A DNA stretch of 42,631 nt from an uncultured Bacteroides sp. (GTDB taxonomy: Bacteria > Bacteroidota > Bacteroidia > Bacteroidales > Bacteroidaceae): contig CALUJC010000029.1 in assembly GCA_944320865.1 (NCBI GenBank), forward strand, positions 1 to 42,631, read 5' to 3'. Positions 16,039-23,141 of this stretch are shown piece by piece. Positions within the stretch are counted from its first letter, which is position 1. Each line of letters opens with the position of its first letter. A program made the translations under genes and the position numbers. Under the pieces are notes generated by a model. The model saw only the letters and a list, made by a program, of their open reading frames with translations, was not told the DNA's origin and did no database searches.

Positions 16039-17349
16039 ATGAACTATTACAGCACCAACCACCAATCGCCCGACGCCACGCTGGAAGAAGCCGTCGTCAA
16101 AGGGCTTGCCCCCGACCGGGGACTGTACATGCCATACTCCATCAAGGAGCTCCCACCCTCGTTTTACGCCAACATCGATGCCCTGGGCTTTCAAGACATT
16201 GCCTGCCGGGTAGCCGATGCGTTTTTCGGCGAAGACATACCCGCCGACACCCTGCACGACATCGTATGCGACACGCTGAACTTCGATGTACCCTTAGTGC
16301 AAGTCACCGACCACATTTACTCCTTAGAACTTTTCCACGGACCGACTTTGGCATTCAAAGATGTAGGGGCACGCTTCATGGCACGCTTGCTGGGCTACTT
16401 CATCCGCAAGGAAGGTAAACGGCAAGTCAACGTATTGGTAGCTACCTCGGGAGACACAGGGAGTGCAGTGGCCAATGGCTTCCTGGGAGTAGAAGGCATT
16501 CATGTCTATGTGCTCTACCCCAAAGGAAAAGTCAGCGAGATACAGGAAAAGCAATTCACCACATTAGGACAGAACATCACCGCCCTCGAAGTGGACGGGA
16601 CATTTGACGATTGCCAAGCCCTGGTGAAGTCCGCCTTTATGGATAAAGAATTGAATGAACACCTGGAGCTGACAAGCGCCAATTCCATCAATGTGGCGCG
16701 TTTTTTACCCCAAGCATTCTACTATTTCTATGCCTATGCGCAATGGAAACGGATGACAGGTGGAACCTCGCCTTTGGTGTGCTGCGTGCCAAGCGGTAAT
16801 TTCGGTAACATTACGGCCGGCCTGTTCGGCAAGCGCATGGGACTTCCCATCAACCGCTTCATCGCTGCCAATAACCGTAATGACATTTTCTACCAATATC
16901 TGCAGACAGGCATCTACTCACCACGTCCCAGCATAGCCACCATAGCCAACGCCATGGATGTGGGCGATCCGAGCAATTTTGCCCGGGTGCTCGATCTTTA
17001 TGAGGGAAGCCATGACGCCATCACAAGCGATATCAGTGGCGCTACTTACACCGACGAACAAATTGCCGACACGTTGCAACACACTTGGCAGACATGCCAT
17101 TATCTTCTCGACCCACATGGGGCTTGCGGATTCCGTGCCTTGCAAGAAGGATTGCGCCCCGGCGAGACAGGCTTTTTCCTGGAGACTGCCCACCCGGCCA
17201 AGTTTAAAGATACAGTAGAACGTGTCATAGGCGAGCCGATAATCATTCCTGACAAGCTGCAGGCCTTTATGCAAGGGAAGAAACAAAGTACGCCGATGAC
17301 AAAAGATTTCAAGGAATTCAAACATTACTTGATGGAGAAGGCTGAATAA
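16039..17349 (+). CDS. thrC: Threonine synthase
   Basis: This 436-residue PLP-dependent enzyme converts O-phosphohomoserine to threonine, the last step of the operon's pathway. The PLP lysine is Lys107 in HGPTLAFKDVGARF, and the phosphate-binding loop is SGDTGSA (137-143). A second conserved stretch is SGNFGNITAGLFGKRMG, near 255. The N-terminus (MNYYSTNHQSPDATLEEAVV) and length fit the bacterial ThrC class that resembles the E. coli enzyme. It is separated from apgM by 185 bp, mostly tandem array. No exact -7 element is seen in the gap, but TATATTTC at 16024-16031 is one base off and could act as a weak internal promoter. Confidence 0.96.
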   Translation: MNYYSTNHQSPDATLEEAVVKGLAPDRGLYMPYSIKELPPSFYANIDALGFQDIACRVADAFFGEDIPADTLHDIVCDTLNFDVPLVQVTDHIYSLELFHGPTLAFKDVGARFMARLLGYFIRKEGKRQVNVLVATSGDTGSAVANGFLGVEGIHVYVLYPKGKVSEIQEKQFTTLGQNITALEVDGTFDDCQALVKSAFMDKELNEHLELTSANSINVARFLPQAFYYFYAYAQWKRMTGGTSPLVCCVPSGNFGNITAGLFGKRMGLPINRFIAANNRNDIFYQYLQTGIYSPRPSIATIANAMDVGDPSNFARVLDLYEGSHDAITSDISGATYTDEQIADTLQHTWQTCHYLLDPHGACGFRALQEGLRPGETGFFLETAHPAKFKDTVERVIGEPIIIPDKLQAFMQGKKQSTPMTKDFKEFKHYLMEKAE

Positions 17350-17397
17350 CCAAAGTTTTGAACACTATTATAAACCAATTTACGAATAGTATATAAT

Positions 17398-18261
17398 ATG
17401 CCATTATTGACTTTACTTGCAACAGCGCAAGCCGGCACAGAAAGTATAGATAAAGTGCAACAGCTGCTTCAGAAATTATTGGATTGGGGAATCAATGCAG
17501 GAGGACACATCATCGGCGCCTTGCTGATTTTTCTTATCGGGCGTTTCCTCATTAGGATTCTCAACAAGATGCTTGCGCGAATATTGGAACGCCGCCACGT
17601 AGATGCCGGCATACAAAGTTTTACCAAGAGCTTGGTCAACATCTTGTTAACTGTCTTATTGATTGTGGCTATCGTCAACAAGCTGGGAGTAGAAACCACC
17701 TCGTTTGCCGCCCTGCTGGCATCGGCCGGCGTGGCGGTGGGTATGGCACTTTCGGGAAATCTACAAAACTTTGCAGGTGGGCTCATCGTCCTGCTGTTCC
17801 GGCCTTATAAGGTGGGCGATTGGATTGAAAGCCAAGGGGAATCAGGAACAGTGCGCGAGATACAGATTTTCCACACCATTCTCACCACGGCCGACAATAA
17901 AGTGGTCTACATCCCCAACGGAGCATTGAGTAGCGGCACTATCGTCAACTATAGTCGTGAAGACACTCGCCGTATAGAGTGGATAATCGGAGTGGAATAT
18001 GGTGAAAACTTCGATAAAATAGAAGATGTCACCCGCCGTATCATAGCTGCCGATAGCCGTATATTGGATACTCCCACGCCCTTCATAGCTTTGCATGCCT
18101 TGGATGCCAGCAGTGTCAACATCGTTATCCGCGTATGGGTGAAGAGCGAGGACTACTGGGGTGTCTACTTTGACATCAACAAAACCATCTACGCCGTCTA
18201 TAATAAAGAAGGCATCGGGTTCCCCTTCCCGCAACTTACCGTGCATCAGGCCAAAGATTGA
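17398..18261 (+). CDS. Small-conductance mechanosensitive channel (MscS family)
   Basis: The 287-residue length is that of E. coli MscS. Three membrane segments lie at about 35-58, 78-98 and 102-132. The pore helix ALLASAGVAVGMALSG is Ala/Gly-rich as in MscS, followed by NLQNFAGG and the conserved RPYKVGDWI (135-143) at the start of the cytoplasmic beta domain. It should open on hypo-osmotic shock to release solutes. It follows thrC by 48 bp with no terminator between, so it may be co-transcribed with the thr operon; no functional link is known. A strong terminator follows. Confidence 0.93.
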   Translation: MPLLTLLATAQAGTESIDKVQQLLQKLLDWGINAGGHIIGALLIFLIGRFLIRILNKMLARILERRHVDAGIQSFTKSLVNILLTVLLIVAIVNKLGVETTSFAALLASAGVAVGMALSGNLQNFAGGLIVLLFRPYKVGDWIESQGESGTVREIQIFHTILTTADNKVVYIPNGALSSGTIVNYSREDTRRIEWIIGVEYGENFDKIEDVTRRIIAADSRILDTPTPFIALHALDASSVNIVIRVWVKSEDYWGVYFDINKTIYAVYNKEGIGFPFPQLTVHQAKD

Positions 18262-18328
18262 GTTCCTGCAATGTCTTTCCGCACGGGGTATTGATGTGAA
18301 GTTTGCAAACAATGCTTTGCTTAGGTTA

Positions 18329-18375
18329 AGGCATTACTTCAGGGATGTTTACCGAATGTCCCTAAAGTAATGCCT
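18329..18375. terminator. Bidirectional terminator between MscS and RDD genes
   Basis: A 17-nt arm (AGGCATTACTT, one mismatch, AGGGA; 18329-18345) pairs with 18359-18375 around a 13-nt loop. T-rich sequence follows on both strands. It sits between convergent genes. Confidence 0.88.
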
Positions 18376-18383
18376 GTTTACTT

Positions 18384-20051
18384 TTAAACAACGAGCATAA
18401 CGCAAGCAATAACTATCGTCAGGAGGCAGACTGCAAGATAAGCCATATTGTCCATACGGGCCTGCTCGAAGTAAATAGCTGTGCCCTGTTGCTGATGCAA
18501 ACCATTCCTGAGATACTCCCAGCTCCGCATGGAATAACCGGTCAATACGGAGTTCCTTTCTTTGAGCTTTTCCATATTCTCGGGGTCAAACATGTGGTTA
18601 TACCCCAAACTTATATATTGCTCTGAAAGAGGCTTATAATAGATAAAGCCGGTAAACATGTTTTGATAATGCTTGGCATTCAGCGGACTCCAAGGTAACA
18701 CAAAATGGTCGAATACATCCTTCCCGAAAGGCGAGCCCGCAAAGTCAAATGCAAAAGCCGAGTCTCCAACCTGTTCACATGCCACATCCCACTTACCGTG
18801 CTGAAGCAAAACCGGCATTTCTTTCCCCCACAACAATGCCGGCAGACTGACACTGGAAGAGTTAATCATGACATTGGCCACCTTGCCGGGAAAAGCCCGT
18901 TTCAGGTAATACCCGCAATTGCCGGGTGTCAGGTAGGCATGCCTGTAGTTCATGATAGTCAAAGACTTCTTTAAGCTGTCTGCCTTGATAGTGGCAATAA
19001 TATTGTCAGCCATGACACTATCCCTGGTATCCAGCAGACTCCTATCCAGCCAATTCCTGTCCGCAAAAAGAATATCGACCTGCTTATCACGCCCGTGGTT
19101 AAAATAATACATCTTCTTAAGAAAATGAAACCAATTGGTATTGGGCCAAAGTAGGTGAACCGTCTGATTCTCCATCAAGAAAGAGGCCAGTCCCTTTTCC
19201 ACTGTCGTGTCATTTGGGAAGGGCGTATTGACAAACTCTTTGTAAGCCGTCCGTGAATCCACATTTCCCACCTCGGTGAACAGAACACCTACGCTGTCTA
19301 CAAACCGTTGGTCTGTCACCAGATTATAAATCATGTCATACTGCGTCATTTCTTGGTGATTGCGTTCGCACAAAATCACATGGTCATATGTCTTGAACAG
19401 TCCCAATACATAGTCATTAATGTTTTGGCAACCATCCTTTTCAAGGAAACTTACATATTTCCCCACCGAGTGCAGTGTAGGGCGCGGAGCTGCATACTGA
19501 AAAGCATTGGTAAGAAAATCTATGCTATTTGTAGATACAGTATTCACGACACGTGCTGCCGTAGCCATCACCATCAGTATCAGATAAGCGCCAATTATCC
19601 TTTTGCCCGACAGCCGTTCCGACAATAGCCGATAGTTGTCACTTCTGACAAAAGAAATTTTAAACACCTTTTTGCGAAATACCGCCAAGGCACAACACAA
19701 CAAGCAAATCAGTAAAGACAAGGGAATAAAGAGATAATGCCATCCCACGGTCCACAGCACTATAGCCGGAAGGCTGGTAAAGGCTTCCCTAAGCACAATC
19801 CGCATGCCCAACGGACATCTGCCTCCCCCATCCGCCAGTCTGGCATGAAAGAAAGCCAATCCCAACGTCTGCCCGCATGTCCAATAACCGACAATGTAAT
19901 ACAGCACCCAAATGAGCAAAAGGCCGTGGAAAAACGGGAAGAAATAAAAGTAAGAAATTATCCATGCCGCTATGTGATAAAGGAAAAAGGCAGTTGTCGC
20001 ATCAATCAGAAAAACAAGGCAACGCTGTAGAAAAGATAAATGTTTCTTCAT
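18384..20051 (-). CDS. RDD membrane domain fused to a ChaN/EreA-like domain
   Basis: The protein has 555 residues from ATG 20051; the in-frame ATG at 20078 overlaps the -7 element (20076-20083) and cannot be on that transcript. The N-terminal ~160 residues form an RDD domain: membrane segments with an early Arg/Asp pair (LQRCLVFLID) and the hallmark CGQTLGLAFFHARLAD. After a further membrane segment (about 150-170) comes a ~330-residue, presumably periplasmic, region with ILCERNHQEM (Glu229, His232) followed by LFTEVGNVD (Glu260). This resembles the E-x-x-H start of ChaN/erythromycin-esterase-type domains. The last ~20 residues are a C-terminal anchor. Function is unknown; the enzyme assignment is a motif-level guess. 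Base composition is lower in GC than the flanking exporter genes. Confidence 0.7.
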   Translation of the reverse strand: MKKHLSFLQRCLVFLIDATTAFFLYHIAAWIISYFYFFPFFHGLLLIWVLYYIVGYWTCGQTLGLAFFHARLADGGGRCPLGMRIVLREAFTSLPAIVLWTVGWHYLFIPLSLLICLLCCALAVFRKKVFKISFVRSDNYRLLSERLSGKRIIGAYLILMVMATAARVVNTVSTNSIDFLTNAFQYAAPRPTLHSVGKYVSFLEKDGCQNINDYVLGLFKTYDHVILCERNHQEMTQYDMIYNLVTDQRFVDSVGVLFTEVGNVDSRTAYKEFVNTPFPNDTTVEKGLASFLMENQTVHLLWPNTNWFHFLKKMYYFNHGRDKQVDILFADRNWLDRSLLDTRDSVMADNIIATIKADSLKKSLTIMNYRHAYLTPGNCGYYLKRAFPGKVANVMINSSSVSLPALLWGKEMPVLLQHGKWDVACEQVGDSAFAFDFAGSPFGKDVFDHFVLPWSPLNAKHYQNMFTGFIYYKPLSEQYISLGYNHMFDPENMEKLKERNSVLTGYSMRSWEYLRNGLHQQQGTAIYFEQARMDNMAYLAVCLLTIVIACVMLVV

Positions 20052-20075
20052 AACCCTATACGATTTTACGCGATG

Positions 20076-20083
20076 CAAAGATA
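20076..20083 (-). promoter_or_regulatory. -7 element of the RDD fusion gene
   Basis: TATCTTTG on the minus strand matches TAnnTTTG exactly. Transcription would start near 20069, leaving an 18-nt leader before ATG 20051, which fixes the start choice. Nothing else is seen in 20084-20266. Confidence 0.6.
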
Positions 20084-20266
20084 TGAATAATGTCGCTTCA
20101 TTATTTCATGCCTTCATGACACGGCAAATCTTCCCCCAGCTGTGCCGGATTACGGCGCGTGTCCCACAGGGCAGAAATCTAAACTCCATGGCAACTTTCC
20201 TACCAAACACTGCTTTTCCATAAGCATACACAGCTCTCATCTGTTCACGTGCTTCCGTCAGCCAAA

Positions 20267-20512
20267 TTACCTCCATAACTCAGCATCTTCTTTTTCCAAC
20301 TCTGCAAAAAAAGCATCATTAGTTACGCCATCGCCATCCAGTTCCGAACGACGTAGTATTTCTTTCAGTTCTTCCACTGTAAATTGGCAAGGCGGCAACA
20401 TCTGCAAATGCCGAGACTTTGCGGCATACGCCACCGCCTCCTCGCGCACGTTATCCTGCCGCCGTTCATCGCCCGGTAAGTAATTCTGGGGTTGTTGCTT
20501 TCCTGTGTCCAT
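20267..20512 (-). CDS. Small hypothetical protein (81 residues)
   Basis: I do not recognise this family. The start at 20512 (MDTGKQQPQ) is chosen because a complete promoter sits just upstream at 20548-20578; a longer frame to 20656 would overlap both the promoter and the MFS gene. The protein is hydrophilic and acidic at the C-terminus, ending AFFAELEKEDAELWR, with no signal or membrane segment. The middle segment CQFTVEELKEILRRSELDGD looks like a helix with an acidic loop. A cytoplasmic regulatory or antitoxin-like role is possible but not supported by any partner gene. Confidence 0.6.
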   Translation of the reverse strand: MDTGKQQPQNYLPGDERRQDNVREEAVAYAAKSRHLQMLPPCQFTVEELKEILRRSELDGDGVTNDAFFAELEKEDAELWR

Positions 20513-20547
20513 CACTAATCCTTTCTTTACGGGGTAGTAGTACCTTG

Positions 20548-20578
20548 CAAAGGTAACCATATTTTCCACACTGCCAAA
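20548..20578 (-). promoter_or_regulatory. Promoter of the 81-residue gene
   Basis: On the minus strand TTTG (20578-20575), a 19-nt spacer and TACCTTTG (20555-20548): an exact match to both Bacteroidota promoter elements with ideal spacing. It is the best promoter in the window. Confidence 0.8.
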
Positions 20579-20624
20579 GAGGCGCAATGCCAATCGTCCG
20601 CATAAAAGATACCCGGTTTCCCCT

Positions 20625-21806
20625 TTATGTTGTTTTTGGCTTAAAGCAACTGACAAGCAAGGAAGCTACGGTAAAAGCAATTCCTACCCCAATCACGCCT
20701 GTCCACCCATAATGTTGCCAAAACAGACCGGAAACAAATGTGCCGGCAGAACCGCCCAAGAAGTAAATGGTCATATAAATGGTATTGACCCGATTGATGG
20801 CAGATACATCGAGGGCAACTACGCTGGTTTGATTGGACAAATGGATGCATTGCATTCCGGCATCAATCAACAGGATGGCAATTATCATCCACAAGTAGCT
20901 GTCATTCCCCCAGAATGCCAACAACCATGCAGCCAATATGACGCATCCTCCGGCAATAGAGAAGAATCTTGCACCATACTTTTGGATGTAGCCGCTGATG
21001 AAAACCACCGTAGATGCGCCTGCCAATCCGCACAAACCGAGTGCCCCTATAACATCGTCACTTGCAAAGAAAGGCTCTTGCTTCATCCGGAAAGCCAGGC
21101 AACTCCACAGGGCGAAGAACGAGCCATAAGCCAATGCCGCCCTCAACGAAGCGATACGCAAGTACGGGTATTTGAAGAGCAGGCGCAACAAGGACTTCAT
21201 CAGACCCGCATAACTTTCTTGTGAACGAGCAGACAGCACAGGCAGCATCTTATGAATCAGCAGAAAACACCCGAGCATAAACACACAAGCCATGAAGTAG
21301 ACGGAACGCCATCCCCATACATCAGCCAGAAAGCCACTGAACACCCGCGAGCCAAGAATACCTATGAGCAGGCAAGATTGTATAATCCCCACATTGCGCA
21401 CCTTGTGTGCAGGTGCCGAATGGTAAGACACCAGCGGGATGAAGAACTGCGGCATCACCGAGGATGCCCCGGCAAGCAAGGACGCGCCCCACACCCAATA
21501 GATGCTTGGGGCAAGCGCTATGGCAAGCAATGCGCCTGCTGAAACAATATAATTGGTCAATATCAGCTTCTTCCGTGAAACCAAATCGCCAAGCGGAATG
21601 ACAAACATAAGTCCGACCACATAGCCTATCTGGGTCAATGTAGCCACCATACTGGCAGAAAAGTCGCTCACTGCAAAATCCCTTGCCATGCTGCCCAACA
21701 AAGGCTGGTTGTAGTAGCAGTTGGCAACGGAAAGCCCGGTAGCAACTGCCATCAGAGCCAGCAGAGGTGCCGGAATGCCTTGGTTTTCCCTTAATTCATA
21801 TTTCAT
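20625..21806 (-). CDS. Major facilitator superfamily transporter
   Basis: This 393-residue inner-membrane protein has about 12 hydrophobic segments. The first membrane helix contains SVANCYYNQPLLGSMA, and the loop between TM2 and TM3 carries GDLVSRKK, the MFS motif A. It is most like the YnfM/YgaY drug-proton antiporter group. It is divergent from a Crp/Fnr-type regulator across a 220-bp gap with promoters for both, so that regulator is a good candidate for its control. The substrate cannot be read from sequence. Confidence 0.88.
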   Translation of the reverse strand: MKYELRENQGIPAPLLALMAVATGLSVANCYYNQPLLGSMARDFAVSDFSASMVATLTQIGYVVGLMFVIPLGDLVSRKKLILTNYIVSAGALLAIALAPSIYWVWGASLLAGASSVMPQFFIPLVSYHSAPAHKVRNVGIIQSCLLIGILGSRVFSGFLADVWGWRSVYFMACVFMLGCFLLIHKMLPVLSARSQESYAGLMKSLLRLLFKYPYLRIASLRAALAYGSFFALWSCLAFRMKQEPFFASDDVIGALGLCGLAGASTVVFISGYIQKYGARFFSIAGGCVILAAWLLAFWGNDSYLWMIIAILLIDAGMQCIHLSNQTSVVALDVSAINRVNTIYMTIYFLGGSAGTFVSGLFWQHYGWTGVIGVGIAFTVASLLVSCFKPKTT

Positions 21807-21896
21807 CTGTCGCCTCCTTCAGTATGACACTACTTTCAGCCCAATCAAGGAAACATTTTATCCCATCCATATCCATTAATTTATTAAATTCGGACG

Positions 21897-21904
21897 CAAA
21901 AGTA
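21897..21904 (-). promoter_or_regulatory. -7 element of the MFS gene
   Basis: TACTTTTG on the minus strand matches TAnnTTTG, giving a leader of about 85 nt. No -33 element at the expected spacing. Confidence 0.5.
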
Positions 21905-21995
21905 AGCAAGCTATCCCTAATAGCTTTTTGCATTTGGCAAAAAACGAATGCCGATAAAAAACAACTGTTCATTCCCGTTTCTGCGCGCTATTTTA

Positions 21996-22003
21996 TAATT
22001 TTG
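21996..22003 (+). promoter_or_regulatory. -7 element of the Crp/Fnr-type regulator gene
   Basis: TAATTTTG matches TAnnTTTG; the start codon at 22027 is 23 bp downstream. It is about 90 bp from the divergent MFS -7 element, so one bound regulator could act on both. Confidence 0.55.
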
Positions 22004-22026
22004 CCCACCAACAACAGCAATGAACT

Positions 22027-22590
22027 ATGGATATAAAGCAAATCATCAACCTAAGATATGCCATGCCGGATGCGTCTCTGGACAGGTTGCAGCAATGCCT
22101 GACAGAAGTTTCATACCCCAAAGGATTCCGAGTGCTGGAAAGCGGCAAGGTGGAGAAAAACATCTTTTTCATCAAGAAAGGCATTGTCCGCGCCTACACT
22201 CCGGTGGACGGTAAGGACATTACTTTCTGGGTAGGCAAGGAAGGGGCTACCCTTGTTTCCATGAAAGGCTATGTGAACGACGAGCCGGGATATGAGACGA
22301 TGGAGCTGATGGAAGATTCAATCCTGTATGTATTGGAAAGGAAAAAACTGAAGGAACTGTTTGCGGAAGACTTGCACATCGCCAATTGGGGGCGGCGCTA
22401 TGCGGAGATGGAACTGCTTGCCACCGAGGAGCGGCTGATATCCATGCTGTCCGCCATCGCCTCAGAGCGGTATAAAGAGTTGTTGGAAAAAGAACCCGAT
22501 TTGTTACAGCGATTACCATTAGGGAGCATCGCCACCTATTTAGGCATCACGCAAGCGAGCCTGAGTCGGATTAGGGCAAAAGTAAAATGA
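22027..22590 (+). CDS. Crp/Fnr-family transcriptional regulator
   Basis: The protein has 187 residues. A cyclic-nucleotide-binding-type beta roll occupies about 20-115 (YPKGFRVLESGKVEKNIFFI, KGIVRAYTPVDGKDITFWVG). A dimerisation helix follows, and a short C-terminal HTH: LPLGSIATYLGITQASLSRI. There are no Fnr-type N-terminal cysteines and the R-S-A cAMP signature is absent, so the effector is unknown. It is typical of the short Crp-like regulators of Bacteroidota. It is divergent from the MFS transporter and probably controls it (inference). Confidence 0.88.
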   Translation: MDIKQIINLRYAMPDASLDRLQQCLTEVSYPKGFRVLESGKVEKNIFFIKKGIVRAYTPVDGKDITFWVGKEGATLVSMKGYVNDEPGYETMELMEDSILYVLERKKLKELFAEDLHIANWGRRYAEMELLATEERLISMLSAIASERYKELLEKEPDLLQRLPLGSIATYLGITQASLSRIRAKVK

Positions 22591-22818
22591 CGTTGCAGGA
22601 ATAGTCCGCCACTTAATCCTCATCTTCTATTTCGTCAATCTGCCGTACTTGGATTAACCCAAAAGCCTTTATTATTTTAGTAAAAGCTAAATAAAAAGCT
22701 GAAATACACAAATATTTTCTTATAAAAATCACACTCTTTCCTACCTTTTTCCCCATTTTCCCGTCCTACCATGTCCACATTTCCTACCTTCCTCCTTCGC
22801 TTCTATAGCGACGGGAGA

Positions 22819-22871
22819 AGAGCGAACATGGTACGAATAGGGTACGAACCTGGTACGAAGAAGGTATATAG
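22819..22871. repeat. 11-bp tandem array, GGTACGAA core
   Basis: Three successive 11-mers start at 22830, 22841 and 22852, each GGTACGAA plus a variable triplet (TAG, CCT, GAA). They are preceded by a degenerate copy (AGAGCGAACAT, 22819) and followed by a partial one (GGTATATAG, 22863). Eleven bp is about one helical turn, which would place the boxes on one face of the DNA. Confidence 0.8.
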
Positions 22872-23037
22872 TTGCACCAATTTTGAAAGGTAAAAGATTG
22901 GAAATAAAATAGTTATATGGCCATTTTCAGAGAAAACTTGTAAAGAAATAGAAAAATTAAAAAGTCAAATTATAAACATTTTTCGATTACAAGGGGAAAA
23001 ACCTTGAAAATAATAAATAGTTACAATAGAGAAGCGC

Positions 23038-23097
23038 GTAACATTGCCGTAACGGAAACGCAAAGACATTGTCAGCCCGCCGTAACAACCTTGTAAC
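23038..23097 (+). promoter_or_regulatory. Four helically phased GTAAC boxes upstream of the TonB receptor
   Basis: GTAAC occurs at 23038, 23049, 23082 and 23093: intervals 11, 33 and 11 bp, all multiples of 11. They precede the candidate -7 at 23108. This layout suggests an operator or an alternative sigma-factor site, but no protein is identified. Confidence 0.4.
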
Positions 23098-23141
23098 GCT
23101 GCCGCCCGACCTTTGCGCCGGAATTAAGAAACAGAAGAAAC

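Larger units (their letters stand above)
22591..23141. other. Long A/T-rich intergenic region upstream of the TonB receptor
   Basis: No coding frame is credible in these 551 bp. The first part holds a loosely repeated TCCTACC motif (22738-22790). Then come an 11-bp tandem array (22819-22871), an A/T-rich stretch to about 23030, and four phased GTAAC boxes (23038-23097). GACCTTTG at 23108-23115, one base off TAnnTTTG, is a candidate -7 element for the receptor gene at 23142. Confidence 0.6.

Noticed and set aside
20513-20656. Extension of the 81-residue protein to 20656
   Set aside because: A complete -33/-7 promoter at 20548-20578 lies inside the extension, which also overlaps the MFS gene.
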